From Mariniradius saccharolyticus AK6 (lineage in GTDB: Bacteria; Bacteroidota; Bacteroidia; Cytophagales; Cyclobacteriaceae): DNA of 64,000 bases. The notes beneath the pieces were generated by a model. That model was not told the DNA's origin, searched no databases, and saw only the letters and a list, made by a program, of their open reading frames with translations. The stretch lies in the NCBI RefSeq assembly GCF_000330725.2, contig NZ_AMZY02000011.1, positions 186,001 to 250,000 on the forward strand. Reading direction: 5' to 3'. This document shows positions 37,424 to 46,621 of this stretch, one piece after another (the stretch's first letter is position 1; each line of letters starts with the position of its first letter). The position numbers and the translations under genes were made by a program.

Positions 37424-37890
37424 ACGATCGCAAGGTTTTCGCAGTTCTCTATCTGACAATCCCCATACAGCACCAAGGAATGACTCGTAATCGCTGATTG
37501 CAATTCCCGTCCCATGGTTTCCTTGATGGCGTTGATCCGCTCGTCGGAAAACTCCCTGATTTTACGGCATTGATTGCAGACATGGTGATCGTGGTGCTGG
37601 TAAGTAAGCGCCTGTTCGTAAAGGGCTACTTTGTCCTTGAACTGATGCTTCACTGCAAGGCCGCACTCTACCAAAAGGTCCAGTGTATTGTAAATCGTGG
37701 CGCGGCTGATGGTGTAGCCTTTGTTGCGCATGAGGAGAAAAAGGCCTTCTACGTCGATATGCTCGTCTTGGGGCAAGGCATACAGTTCATCAATGACAGA
37801 AAACCGCTCGGGGGTTTTCCTACTGCCCTGTCTCAACAGGAAGTTTTCAAATATCTTCTTGGCCTTTTCTAGTACGGACTGCTCTGCCAT
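37420..37890 (-). CDS. Fur-family transcriptional regulator
   Basis: The 156-residue protein has the Fur winged-helix N-terminus (RKTPERFSVIDELYAL, ISRATIYNTLDLLVECGL) and metal-site features: HHDHHVCNQCRKIREF supplies the His cluster and C-x-x-C, with GDCQIENC near the end providing a second Cys pair. The four Cys suggest a structural zinc. Whether it responds to Fe, Zn or peroxide cannot be read directly; the sequence near the HHDHH motif is like Fur/PerR of Bacteroidota. It is convergent with the SRPBCC gene. Its upstream spacer is short and AT-rich. Confidence 0.9.
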   Translation of the reverse strand: MAEQSVLEKAKKIFENFLLRQGSRKTPERFSVIDELYALPQDEHIDVEGLFLLMRNKGYTISRATIYNTLDLLVECGLAVKHQFKDKVALYEQALTYQHHDHHVCNQCRKIREFSDERINAIKETMGRELQSAITSHSLVLYGDCQIENCENLAIV

Positions 37891-38103
37891 TGTATCAATC
37901 TATTGAAATTTAAAGATCATGCATTTTTTAGATTTTTTCAATAAAACCCAAAGCCAAAGGCTCGGTTTCACCGTTATTTACTTTGATTCCAAACAAGAAA
38001 AAATTACCCAAAAATGACTGGCGGAATGATTTCACCCAAACATTCATCCACAAAAATCATTTTATTCTTAACTTCCATTACACAAACCCAAATAACACCA
38101 AAC

Positions 38104-39366
38104 ATGACGCTTTGGAGAAAAATCCTACTCTTCATCACCGTTTGTTTGCTCTCGGCAGCAACTGTACCTGCGCAGGTTCCCGGGTTTTACCAAAAGAAAA
38201 CCGAGCAAAAGAAAACCGAGCTTCCCGTCATCATTTCCAATAACTTGATCCTTGTACTGGTGTCCATCAACAATGGCCCACCAGTAAATTTCCTGCTCGA
38301 TACCGGTGTCAAGACAAACATACTTTTCAGCAAAACCTTTGGGGACTATATCGGTCTAAAGTACACCCGTAAGCTCGACCTTGTGGGTGCGGACGGCAAT
38401 TCGGTATTGACAGCCTCGGTGTCTCCCAACAATTACATGGATTTGGGCTTCTTGGAGGGTATCCACCAAACGATTCTTGTTTTGGACCAGGATTTCATGG
38501 AGCTCGAGCGTGTCATCGGACTTCCGGTGCACGGGGTTTTGGGTTTTGAATTTTTCAAATACAACCCGGTGAAAATAGACTACGATCAACAAATGCTCAC
38601 TTTCTACAAACCGGAAACCTTGCCAAGAAAACCGTTTGGCTACAAGAAATACCCCATTAAGATCGAGAACAGCAAGCCTTACATCATGACCAAGGTAAAG
38701 CAGACGAATAACCAAGAGCTGAACGCCAAGCTCCTGATCGACACCGGCGCCAATCATGGACTTTTGTTGAACATGGAAACCACGCCGGAAATCAAACTAC
38801 CCGAAGCACATATCGAAAGTGAGTTGGGAAGATCCTTGGGCGGGGATTTGTTTGGATTTGTGGCACGGACGAGATTGCTTCAAATCGGCGGGATACGGTT
38901 CAGTGATGTGTTGACTTCCTTTCCCGAAGAAACAGAGTTCAGCTACGTAATCAAGGAAAGTGGTCGGCAGGGAAGTGTTGGTTCTGAAATTTTGGGTAGG
39001 ATGACCTTGATATTCGACTACACAAGGGACAGGATGTACATGAAAAAAGGCAGCACCTATGCATCTCCCTTTGAATTTGACATGAGCGGAATCACGCCGC
39101 GTATTGAAATCGGGGACGAAAAGATCATTTATGCTTCCCAAGTCAGGGAAAATTCACCCGCCGCACTCGCCGGCTTGGAAGAAAAGGATGAGTTTGTCAA
39201 AATCAACAAAATACCCATGGATTTTTGGGAATTGCCCGAGCTAATTAAGCTGCTGCGATCTGAAGAAGGCAAGGAAATATTTTTGGAAGTGCGGAGGTTC
39301 AAGGACGCAAGTCGAACCGACTTTGAGTTGAAGGAGATAAAGTTTAAACTCAAAAGACAAATATAA
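38104..39366 (+). CDS. Exported retropepsin-like aspartyl protease with PDZ domain
   Basis: I use the ATG at 38104, since MTLWRKILLFITVCLLSAATVPAQ is a signal peptide; the earlier in-frame start at 38014 lengthens it without reason. The protein has 420 residues. Two aspartyl-protease half-sites are visible: NFLLDTGVKTNILF (DTG) and KLLIDTGANHGLLLN (DTG). A C-terminal PDZ domain spans about 330-400 (ASQVRENSPAALAGLEEKDEF). Such periplasmic proteins in Bacteroidota are thought to process or sense peptides. It appears to be a single gene between the Fur gene and a histidine kinase. Confidence 0.88.
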   Translation: MTLWRKILLFITVCLLSAATVPAQVPGFYQKKTEQKKTELPVIISNNLILVLVSINNGPPVNFLLDTGVKTNILFSKTFGDYIGLKYTRKLDLVGADGNSVLTASVSPNNYMDLGFLEGIHQTILVLDQDFMELERVIGLPVHGVLGFEFFKYNPVKIDYDQQMLTFYKPETLPRKPFGYKKYPIKIENSKPYIMTKVKQTNNQELNAKLLIDTGANHGLLLNMETTPEIKLPEAHIESELGRSLGGDLFGFVARTRLLQIGGIRFSDVLTSFPEETEFSYVIKESGRQGSVGSEILGRMTLIFDYTRDRMYMKKGSTYASPFEFDMSGITPRIEIGDEKIIYASQVRENSPAALAGLEEKDEFVKINKIPMDFWELPELIKLLRSEEGKEIFLEVRRFKDASRTDFELKEIKFKLKRQI

Positions 39367-39397
39367 TTCAACTATTTCCTCAAATATTTAGATTTTG

Positions 39398-39433
39398 TTT
39401 TGGGCAATGGATTGACGAAGAATTGTATATTTG
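39398..39433 (+). promoter_or_regulatory. Candidate promoter of the histidine kinase gene
   Basis: TATATTTG at 39426-39433 matches the Bacteroidota -7 element exactly. TTTTG at 39398-39402 can serve as the -33 element with a 23-base spacer, slightly longer than usual. The ATG is at 39500. Confidence 0.5.
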
Positions 39434-39499
39434 AAATCCTGACCCTGTAGGCCGGCGTTGTCTCCCATCCGGCTGAGGGACAAGGTTCCTCCTTTGCTT

Positions 39500-42400
39500 A
39501 TGCCTGAAAGTCGTCTCGCCACTTTTCAAAATATCCTCCTTACTTTCCAAAAGTACCAGGACGAAAGTTTTGAATTGCTTTACGTTTCCTCCGAAATCAA
39601 AAACCTATTACAGACTGGGGACAAGTTTTACAAGCAGTCGTTTTTCGAACGGCTGATGCCCTCACTCCCAAGACCTTTTTTTCAGTATGTTTTTGATTTA
39701 TTGGGCAATGGAGACAAAGTAGTTTGTCCATTGGTCTGGAAAGACCGGTTTTTTCGAATGGTCCAAATAGAAGGATACGTGATTGCGCAGGAAGATCACT
39801 CCTATTTGGTCAATGTACTCATCTCGCCGGTATCATTCGGCAAGCGCGTCAAAATATCCTGGCTGATGGACAAGGCCAACGATAGGGTGTTCCTGGGTAT
39901 GCCTGAGGAAAGAGAGTTTGGAAGCATCTCCTCCTGGAAGTCGTATTTCGAAAAGCGGTTTGATTTTTTGGACAAAATGGAACTGGAAGGTTTTTTCAAC
40001 AACAAGCAGAAAGTTGTCTGTATTTTCCCCAACCACTTATACCTCACGCAGCAGACCATTTCCCCAATCCATTGCCTGGTCCAATTGGAATACGGATCTG
40101 GAACAAAGCGAAATGAATCCATTTTCCACGAACATGAAGTACTGGATAGCGGGCCTGTATATTATGAATTTGATCTAGAAAATCAGATTCTATCCTTTTC
40201 CGGTAATGTATCGGAAATCCTAGGCTATGCCACTGATCAGATATCAACCATTCAGTATGATGACTTCCTAAACCTCGTGCATCCGGCGGATAGGGGAATT
40301 TTCAAGCATGGTTTTCAGCATGCAGGAAAAAGGCATTTTCGAATGCTGCATGCAAACGGGCACTATGTAGATCTGCTCGACGAAGCAAACCATGATGCCC
40401 GGGAATCCATTTCAAAAAACCTGCAACTTGGGATCCTCACAGACATCACCGCACTCAAACAAATCGAAAAGGACCTGCTTGAGAATCAGACGGTTTTGGA
40501 CCAACTCATGGGCGTTGTGCCGGGAATGGTCTACATGCTCAAAGCATATCCCGACGGGTCCAGGGATTTTGTATATGTAAGCGAAGGCAGCAGGACACTT
40601 TGGGAACTCGAGCCATCCCAAATAGTGGAAAGCGAACACATCATTCGGTACCACATTCATCCCGACGACTACCAATCTGTGTTAAAGGCCGATCGAGAAG
40701 CTTACGAGAAAAACAAAAAATTCGAAAGCTATTTTCGGATTATCACCCCTTCCGGCAAGACCAAGTGGCTTTACGGCGCATCCAACCGGGTTAAGCAATA
40801 TCCCAATGAGTCGATTTGGGCCGGAATTTTTATTGATTTTACCTATACTAAAGAGAAAGAAATCGAATCGCTTCTCAACCTGAAGCGGTACAAATCACTA
40901 TTCGAAGAGAATCCACTTCCCGTATTTCAATATGATCATCAAGGAGTTATTCTTGATGTCAACAAGAAATTCATTGAAAAGGTCAATGTCAAAGATCCCT
41001 CTATGATGGTGGGCAAAAACCTGTTTGACCTGGTCGGAAACCATCCTATCGCAAAAGCCTACCGCAGCAGTATCGACACCGGGTATGGATTTTATGAGGG
41101 GCCATATGTCAGCTATTTCAGCGAGACACTGTTTCACCTTCGGGTAAATGCCAAAACAGTCGAAGAGGGAAAGGTTTTTCAGGCTATTTTGGAAGATATC
41201 AGCGAAGAACAGTTTCTTTCCAACGTTCTTTCTGAATTGACTGAAAGAACTTCTCGGTACAGCGGACAAGAATTTTTCGACACGCTGACAGCTTATTTAT
41301 CTGAAAAGCTCCAAATGTCAGGCTGCTTCATAGCCGAGGTAGACGAAAAAACGGAGATTGCAAACGTGATCTCCCATTTTTCGCATGGTGCGGCGGGGAA
41401 AATGTTTGTTTACAACCTTAAAGGATCACCTTGTTACGAATGTCTGAATTCCAACGCTCCCTACATCGTACAGCAGGATGCCTATATCAAGTTTCCGGAG
41501 GACAAAGGCTTGGTAGACAAAAAGATATCCTGTTATATGGGCGTGCCTATATCCGACAACGACAAAAACAAACTCGGTATCCTTGTACTCATGGACGAGA
41601 GTCCAAAGCCATACAACGAGGGATTTTACAACCTATTGAATGTTCTTGCGAGTAGAATCGGGGCCGAACTGAACAGGATGTACTTTGAGAAAATGCTGGT
41701 TGCTTCCGAAATGCTCTTCAGAAGCATAGCCGAGAACTTTCCGAAGGGCATCATCGAAATCCTCGATAAGGACTTGTGCTACGTCTTTACCGACGGAACG
41801 GGCTACCAATACTTGAACCTCGATCCAAAGACGCTGGTGGGCAAACCACACTTGGAGATCTATGACCCAAAAACCAGAGAAAAAGTCATGGAACGCCTTG
41901 AAAAGGTTTTGCAGGGCGAGTCGGTCATGTTTGAAGTATTGGTAGACAACCAATATTACACCAAAAATGGGGTGCCGTTGTTCAACAACGACGGAAGTGT
42001 AGATCGGATATTGCTGGTGACACAAAATATCTCCGAAGCAAAAATCGCTGAGGCCGAACGTGACCGTCTCATCAAGGACCTCAAATCCCAAAATGAGGAA
42101 TTGCAGCGCTTTGCCTATATCATTTCGCACAATATCCGCGCTCCGATTGTCAATATCTCCTCACTGCTCGAACTGTATAACAGCGATGCCCCCGCCGATC
42201 CGGAAAACGTGGAGGTGATTGAAAACCTACGCGCTTCTACCAATATTCTTCACGGGACTTTGGAAGATTTGATTGAAGTGGTTTCAATCAAAAAGAACAA
42301 GATTCCAAAGATCGAGAACGTCAGTTTCAAAAAACTTGTGCGCAATATCGAGCGGAGCCTTTCGAAGCAATTGCAGGAATCGGAGACAGTAATCCACATG

Positions 42401-42796
42401 GATTTCCAACTAGCCCCGAATATCAATTACGTCTATTCACACCTCGAAAATTTCATCATCAACCTGACAACAAACGCCATCAAGTACAAGCATCCGGACC
42501 GCTCTCCTGTGATCCACATCAGAACCTATCAGAAAGCAGATTACACCGTGATCGAATTCAAGGACAACGGCATCGGCATCGATTTGGATAGGTACAGGGA
42601 CAGGTTGTTTGGCTTGTACCAGCGATTTCACTCGCACGTCGAAGGCAAAGGCCTAGGGCTTTACCTCGTCAGGGAACAAATTCGGGCACACGACGGCAAC
42701 CTTGCCGTATCGAGCGTTGTGGGCGAAGGGACGAGTTTTTACATCTATTTGAAAAACCTGATTCCTGCGTCGAGCCCTGACAATGTTGTGGAGTAA
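39500..42796 (+). CDS. Multi-PAS, GAF sensor histidine kinase
   Basis: The start is taken as the ATG at 39500 (MPESRLATFQN); the TTG at 39458 is in frame but unlikely. The 1098-residue protein has no membrane helix, so it senses in the cytoplasm. Several PAS-like domains occupy about residues 200-620 (YYEFDLENQILSFSGNVSEIL, FVYVSEGSRTLWELEPSQIV, VFQYDHQGVILDVNKKFIEK), then a GAF domain about 620-760 and a further PAS about 760-870. The kinase core has the H-box FAYIISHNIRAPIVN (His near residue 877), the N-box NLTTNAIKYKHP, the G1 box FKDNGIGID and the G2 box GKGLGLYLV. It ends in a kinase without a receiver domain, and no response regulator lies nearby. The signal is unknown. Confidence 0.92.
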   Translation: MPESRLATFQNILLTFQKYQDESFELLYVSSEIKNLLQTGDKFYKQSFFERLMPSLPRPFFQYVFDLLGNGDKVVCPLVWKDRFFRMVQIEGYVIAQEDHSYLVNVLISPVSFGKRVKISWLMDKANDRVFLGMPEEREFGSISSWKSYFEKRFDFLDKMELEGFFNNKQKVVCIFPNHLYLTQQTISPIHCLVQLEYGSGTKRNESIFHEHEVLDSGPVYYEFDLENQILSFSGNVSEILGYATDQISTIQYDDFLNLVHPADRGIFKHGFQHAGKRHFRMLHANGHYVDLLDEANHDARESISKNLQLGILTDITALKQIEKDLLENQTVLDQLMGVVPGMVYMLKAYPDGSRDFVYVSEGSRTLWELEPSQIVESEHIIRYHIHPDDYQSVLKADREAYEKNKKFESYFRIITPSGKTKWLYGASNRVKQYPNESIWAGIFIDFTYTKEKEIESLLNLKRYKSLFEENPLPVFQYDHQGVILDVNKKFIEKVNVKDPSMMVGKNLFDLVGNHPIAKAYRSSIDTGYGFYEGPYVSYFSETLFHLRVNAKTVEEGKVFQAILEDISEEQFLSNVLSELTERTSRYSGQEFFDTLTAYLSEKLQMSGCFIAEVDEKTEIANVISHFSHGAAGKMFVYNLKGSPCYECLNSNAPYIVQQDAYIKFPEDKGLVDKKISCYMGVPISDNDKNKLGILVLMDESPKPYNEGFYNLLNVLASRIGAELNRMYFEKMLVASEMLFRSIAENFPKGIIEILDKDLCYVFTDGTGYQYLNLDPKTLVGKPHLEIYDPKTREKVMERLEKVLQGESVMFEVLVDNQYYTKNGVPLFNNDGSVDRILLVTQNISEAKIAEAERDRLIKDLKSQNEELQRFAYIISHNIRAPIVNISSLLELYNSDAPADPENVEVIENLRASTNILHGTLEDLIEVVSIKKNKIPKIENVSFKKLVRNIERSLSKQLQESETVIHMDFQLAPNINYVYSHLENFIINLTTNAIKYKHPDRSPVIHIRTYQKADYTVIEFKDNGIGIDLDRYRDRLFGLYQRFHSHVEGKGLGLYLVREQIRAHDGNLAVSSVVGEGTSFYIYLKNLIPASSPDNVVE

Positions 42797-42823
42797 AACC
42801 CTGCGCTTTCAATTCCGTTGTCT

Positions 42824-42831
42824 TAACTTTG
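42824..42831 (+). promoter_or_regulatory. Candidate -7 element of the lemA-TPM operon
   Basis: TAACTTTG fits the Bacteroidota -7 consensus TAnnTTTG and lies 26 bp before the lemA ATG. A good -33 element is not evident. Confidence 0.4.
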
Positions 42832-42856
42832 AATTTCCAACCTTACTAGAAAGAAA

Positions 42857-43447
42857 ATGAAAAAAGCACTCATTCCCATTTTGATCATTGCGGTGGTAGG
42901 TGTTTTCATCTACACCAAAGCCGTCGGTGTGTACAATATGTTTGTGCAAAATGAAGAAACCATCAACGGGCAGTGGGCAGAAGTAGAAACCCAATACCAG
43001 AGAAGGGCAGACCTGATTCCAAATTTGGTCAATACGGTAAAAGGCTATGCGGATTTTGAGCAGGAAACACTCACGGCCGTGATCGAAGCCCGCGCCAAGG
43101 CAACCTCCATTACGCTGCAGGCCGATGATCTTTCTCCTGAGAAAATCGCCCAATACCAGCAAGCCCAAGACCAATTGAGTGGTTCCTTGAGCAGATTGTT
43201 GGTTGCGGTAGAAAGATACCCCGAACTCAAAGCCAACCAGAACTTCTTAGAACTGCAGGCGCAACTGGAGGGAACAGAAAATAGGATCGCAGTAGCGAGA
43301 AGAAATTTCAACCAATCGGTACAATCCTACAATTCATCCTTGCGGACTTTTCCAAACAACCTCTTTGCGGGTTGGTATGGGTTCGAAACCAAGGGATATT
43401 TTGAAGCTGCACAGGGTGCTGAACAAGCGCCAACAGTTCAATTCTAA
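42857..43447 (+). CDS. lemA: LemA family protein
   Basis: The 196-residue protein has an N-terminal membrane helix (ALIPILIIAVVGVFIYTKAVG) followed by the LemA helical domain with its strongest motifs: VETQYQRRADLIPNLVNTVKG, LTAVIEARAKA and FLELQAQLEGTENRIAVARR. The end NNLFAGWYGFETKGYFEA is also typical. LemA proteins are membrane-anchored with their helical bundle outside or inside the cell; function is not established. It heads a three-gene operon with two TPM-domain genes, a common arrangement. Confidence 0.95.
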   Translation: MKKALIPILIIAVVGVFIYTKAVGVYNMFVQNEETINGQWAEVETQYQRRADLIPNLVNTVKGYADFEQETLTAVIEARAKATSITLQADDLSPEKIAQYQQAQDQLSGSLSRLLVAVERYPELKANQNFLELQAQLEGTENRIAVARRNFNQSVQSYNSSLRTFPNNLFAGWYGFETKGYFEAAQGAEQAPTVQF

Positions 43448-43451
43448 TACA

Positions 43452-43886
43452 ATGGCAGAAAAGCTGTTTTCCCCAGAAGATCGGAAAAAAATCATCGAAG
43501 CGATCCGAAACGCCGAGAAACAGACCTCGGGTGAAATCCAAGTACACATCGAAAACCATACATCCGATGACGTCATGGACCGTGCGGCGGAGGTTTTTGA
43601 AAAGCTTGGCATGCACAAAACAGCAGACAGAAACGCGGTGCTCTTCTACTTGGCAGTGGAAGACCACCGCTTTGCCGTTTTGGGGGATTGCGGCATCAAC
43701 CGTGTCGTTCCGTCCGATTTCTGGGCAAATATCAAGGACAAAATGGTAGCGGCTTTCAAGCGCAAGGCCTTTACGGAAGGGCTGATCTTGGGAATTCAGG
43801 AATGTGGAGAAACTCTCCGTACCCATTTTCCCTACAATGACAAGGGAGACATCAACGAACTTCCGGACGAAATATCCTTTGGCTAA
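43452..43886 (+). CDS. TPM-domain protein without signal peptide
   Basis: The start is set at 43452 (MAEKLFSPEDRKKIIEAI), directly after the lemA stop. An earlier frame start would overlap lemA. The 144 residues form one TPM domain: IRNAEKQTSGEIQVHIENH, RNAVLFYLAVEDHRFAVLGDCGIN and FTEGLILGIQECGETL. TPM domains occur as phosphatase-like or scaffold proteins, for example in photosystem II repair. Here the protein is soluble and probably cytoplasmic and may work with the exported TPM protein encoded 8 bp downstream. Confidence 0.88.
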   Translation: MAEKLFSPEDRKKIIEAIRNAEKQTSGEIQVHIENHTSDDVMDRAAEVFEKLGMHKTADRNAVLFYLAVEDHRFAVLGDCGINRVVPSDFWANIKDKMVAAFKRKAFTEGLILGIQECGETLRTHFPYNDKGDINELPDEISFG

Positions 43887-43894
43887 GCGAATCC

Positions 43895-44698
43895 ATGCAC
43901 AAAATCCAACATACTTTCCTGATTCTCTTTTTGGCTTTCACTTTCCAAGTGATGGGACAGGGCGATTTCCCCGAAGTTCCCAATCCGCCCCGCTTGGTCA
44001 ATGACTTCACCAATACCCTCTCCACGGCAGAACGCGATCGCTTGGAGCAAAAACTCGTCGCTTACAACGACAGTACCTCGTCACAAGTAACGATTGTGAT
44101 GATTCGCTCTGTCGGACCCTATGATATCAGCGATTATGCATTCCAATTGGGGGAAAAATGGGGTATCGGCCAAAAGGACCGGGATAACGGTGTGCTGATT
44201 TTGGCTGCGATGGAAGACAGGAAAGTATTCATCGCGACAGGGTATGGCATGGAAGGCGTATTACCGGATGCACTCGCCAAGCGCATTGTCGAGCAACTCA
44301 TTGTGCCCAATTTCCGCCAAGAAGCCTACTATGAAGGCCTCGACAAAGCCACGGATATGATTTTTAAGCTTGCCTCGGGAGAATACAAGGCCGATGAAGT
44401 GGACCATACAGGCGAACATGTCGGTGGCTTGATTTTCTTTCTTCTGTTTATCTTCATCTTCGTCGTCCTTCCGCTGCTTAGAAACCGCAAGGACAACGAC
44501 AACCACATGGGCGGAAAAGGCGGCGGTGTCGACCTGATGACCACCATCATCCTGGCCAACCTGCTGAAAGGTGGCTCAAAAGGGAAATTCGGCGATTTCT
44601 CCTCCGGAAAAGGTTCCTTTGGCGGTTTTGGAGGGGGTGGATTCGGAGGATTCGGCGGCGGTTCCTTTGGTGGCGGCGGCGCGGGGGGAAGTTGGTAA
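43895..44698 (+). CDS. TPM-domain membrane protein with Gly-rich tail (YgcG-like)
   Basis: The 267-residue protein has an N-terminal signal (LILFLAFTFQVMGQ), a periplasmic TPM domain (FTNTLSTAERDRLEQKL, SQVTIVMIRSVGPYD, RKVFIATGYGMEGVLPD), a membrane helix near residue 175 (GLIFFLLFIFIFVVLPLL) and a Gly/Phe-rich C-terminus. This is the YgcG/YdgH-type architecture commonly linked to lemA. It is the last gene of the lemA operon. The Gly-rich tail would lie in the cytoplasm and may mediate assembly. Confidence 0.9.
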   Translation: MHKIQHTFLILFLAFTFQVMGQGDFPEVPNPPRLVNDFTNTLSTAERDRLEQKLVAYNDSTSSQVTIVMIRSVGPYDISDYAFQLGEKWGIGQKDRDNGVLILAAMEDRKVFIATGYGMEGVLPDALAKRIVEQLIVPNFRQEAYYEGLDKATDMIFKLASGEYKADEVDHTGEHVGGLIFFLLFIFIFVVLPLLRNRKDNDNHMGGKGGGVDLMTTIILANLLKGGSKGKFGDFSSGKGSFGGFGGGGFGGFGGGSFGGGGAGGSW

Positions 44699-44860
44699 AT
44701 TCAAAATCTCAGTCTCATTAACCTGTGCGTGGATGCTGAAGGCGATTAGAAATGGCAAAGAGACGGATTGCTGTGGTCAACCCCGCATTTAAATGCGGCT
44801 GACCTTGGACTGTCAGTTCTAACCCGAGATAAAAATCCAGAAATTGGCTATATTCGAAAT

Positions 44861-45091
44861 ATGATGGAAGCACAAGGTATCAAATCTGAATTAAAAGACC
44901 TGATTGAAAGAGAGGATGATGTTGATGTGCTGATGGCGAACAAAACCCTACTACTGAAGACCAATCTTGACCCAGAAATTGTTGAAAGGATGAGTTCACG
45001 GGCACTGAAAGCCGAAAAAGATATCATAGATCGAAGGGTCATGACTCGGGAAGAGTTGGAAGAAAAATTGAATGCCAGGCTGGGGATATGA
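44861..45091 (+). CDS. Antitoxin-like protein of a RelE/ParE module
   Basis: I take the start at 44861 (MMEAQGIKSELKDLIERED), giving about 76 residues; the longer frame from 44768 reads non-family sequence. The product is helical and charged and ends DRRVMTREELEEKLNARLG, the flexible toxin-binding type of tail. The RelE/ParE-family toxin gene overlaps its end by 20 bp, the classic layout with the antitoxin first. It would bind and silence the toxin and probably repress the operon. A specific antitoxin family is not recognised. Confidence 0.72.
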   Translation: MMEAQGIKSELKDLIEREDDVDVLMANKTLLLKTNLDPEIVERMSSRALKAEKDIIDRRVMTREELEEKLNARLGI

Positions 45092-45392
45092 TTTGGTTTT
45101 TACGGATCAATCCCTCGACAATCTTGAACAATGCCTCCGCTTCCTGATCGAGGAGCAAGGTGTGCCGGTCCAGAAAGCGCGCGAAATAGCTTCAAGACTC
45201 TTGGATAGAGCCGGGGAATTAGTAGCAAATCCAATGCTTGGCCAAATAGAATCTCATCTTGTTCATTTGGGTATGGGCCACAGACGGGTTGTCGAGGGAA
45301 ATTACAAGATCATATACAGGGTAGAAGACAATTTCATTTTTATACTTGACTTTTTCGATACCCGACAACACCCAAGGAAAATGAAACGATAG
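45072..45392 (+). CDS. RelE/ParE-family toxin
   Basis: The 106-residue protein has the RelE/ParE pattern: YDLVFTDQSLDNLEQCLRFL at the start, GHRRVVEGNYKIIYRVED in the core and FDTRQHPRKMKR at the end. The basic C-terminus with H-P-x-K fits ParE/RelE2-type toxins, which act on ribosomes, mRNA or gyrase depending on subfamily. The target cannot be decided here. It overlaps the upstream antitoxin-like gene and forms a complete type II module. Confidence 0.85.
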   Translation: MPGWGYDLVFTDQSLDNLEQCLRFLIEEQGVPVQKAREIASRLLDRAGELVANPMLGQIESHLVHLGMGHRRVVEGNYKIIYRVEDNFIFILDFFDTRQHPRKMKR

Positions 45393-45414
45393 AAGTTTTT
45401 TGCCGAAATAAAAA

Positions 45415-45716
45415 ATCCTTAGCGACACAGAAGAGGGAAATCCCCCCGTCTCGGTGTAATATATACTTTCGGTGGGGGCTGGGTGTATCCCGATATTCAT
45501 CGTGAATGCAATTCCACCCTTTTTTTTCCAATTTGTAATTGGAATTCCTATCCAAATACCATAGCGGAGAGTAGCTTAGGTCGTCGGTGATGCCCGAATA
45601 TATCCCGCATCCATCGCCGATGCATTTCCTTATGGTGACTAGCGACTGCGCCCTCCACAGCGCAAAGGTGGGGCATCGTATGAGGATTAGTGTGCTCCCC
45701 AAGATCAGCCTCTAGC
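45415..45716. repeat. Non-coding accessory stretch with a dispersed hairpin motif
   Basis: The 45393-45716 spacer has no convincing gene. It holds GCAATTCCACCC at 45508-45519 followed by a T run and CCAATTTGTAATTGGAA. A similar combination recurs at 46410-46446 as GCAATTCCACCC, a T-rich stretch and AATTTGCAATTGGA. The two copies bracket the two hypothetical genes between them. I cannot assign the element to an insertion sequence. Confidence 0.5.
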
Positions 45717-46088
45717 CTAATTGGAAGAATAATCACAATCATATTGAAGTTCAAATGTAAATCCATTTTTTACGAGGAATTTGAATGAATTCAAGGGTTT
45801 TTCAAGCGTATCTCCGACACTCAGTCTGTCAAAATCATTCCAGTTGTCATAGGGGATAAAGAGTACCTTGTATCTTTTCTCGCTTGCTTCAATAATTATT
45901 GTCCTTATAGCGTGATTTCGGGAGTCAATATACTTTTCAACAATAACTCCATTCGTTACATCTGCTAGGAAAAAATCCCGCATAATGATACAGACATTTT
46001 CCTGTTTAGTCGTAAAATAGCTTATTGCAGAAAAAAGCAAGACAAATGATACCCAGAAGATAATGAAGAATTTGTATTCTTTCAGCAT
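45717..46088 (-). CDS. Hypothetical membrane-anchored protein
   Basis: The 123-residue product has one N-terminal membrane helix (FFIIFWVSFVLLFSAISYF) and a charged, beta-rich remainder (TIIIEASEKRYKVLFIPYDNW) outside. I recognise no family. It starts at 46088, while the gene before it on the same strand stops at 46090, so they form a tightly linked pair. This is the spacing of toxin-tip and immunity genes in polymorphic toxin loci, and a membrane-anchored immunity-type role is possible, but the evidence is only positional. Confidence 0.55.
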   Translation of the reverse strand: MLKEYKFFIIFWVSFVLLFSAISYFTTKQENVCIIMRDFFLADVTNGVIVEKYIDSRNHAIRTIIIEASEKRYKVLFIPYDNWNDFDRLSVGDTLEKPLNSFKFLVKNGFTFELQYDCDYSSN

Positions 46089-46089
46089 A

Positions 46090-46419
46090 TTACTTGGTTA
46101 ATGTAGTTTTATTCATTTGGTAGATGATGCCAAGATCTGCGGGACCTAAAGGGATACCAAAAATTGGTGAAACGGTATTTGACCTTTCCTTGTAGGAAAC
46201 CCCAAAATCAAACATATCAAATTTTGGGAAATCCCCCGTGTTCCCTCCTCGACTCTCGGAAGTGAATCCGATCCCAGAACTAATATTCTTTCCTCTTCCT
46301 GCATACTGGCTAACTCGAAAAACGTTGTCGCCAACAGGGATTATTTCCCCACCTGAGCGTTGTCTTATCCCAGTACCTCTGAAGTCCAATTGGGCGCTGG
46401 GTGGAATTTGCAATTCCAC
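46090..46419 (-). pseudogene. Possible C-terminal fragment of a larger gene, start inside a repeat
   Basis: The 109-residue frame begins inside a hairpin repeat (46400-46420), so its first residues (MELQIPPSAQ) derive from the repeat rather than from a normal gene start. The rest reads like the tail of a longer protein: QYAGRGKNISSGIGFTSESR and FDFGVSYKERSNTVSPIFG. No signal, fold or catalytic motif is recognised. It may be a remnant of a RHS- or adhesin-type protein left with its downstream partner gene. An intact small gene remains possible. Confidence 0.4.
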
Positions 46420-46446
46420 CCTTTTATCAATCTAATTTGCAATTGG
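46400..46446. repeat. Hairpin repeat at the right edge of the hypothetical pair
   Basis: GGTGGAATT (46400-46408) and AATTCCACC (46412-46420) form a perfect 9-bp stem with a 3-base loop, followed by CTTTTATC and AATTTGCAATTGGA. The related copy at 45508-45545 lacks the left stem. The rest of the spacer to 46621 contains CGCCTAACGCCGATAAC near 46549, which has no gene around it. Confidence 0.55.
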
Positions 46447-46621
46447 ACCAGATGTCCAAACACAGCATTGGAATATAGTTTGAGATCAGGTGAATTACAA
46501 ATTCAAATTTTTAAAAGAGCGTAGTTACAAAAGATAGTACCTACGCCTAACGCCGATAACATACTTCGCCCAGGTGGGGGATAATTCCTTCGCTAATCAC
46601 CCACACCACTCTGCGAATTGA

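Noticed and set aside
45219-45702. Minus-strand frames after the toxin gene
   Set aside because: They overlap the toxin gene antisense or translate dispersed repeat sequence.
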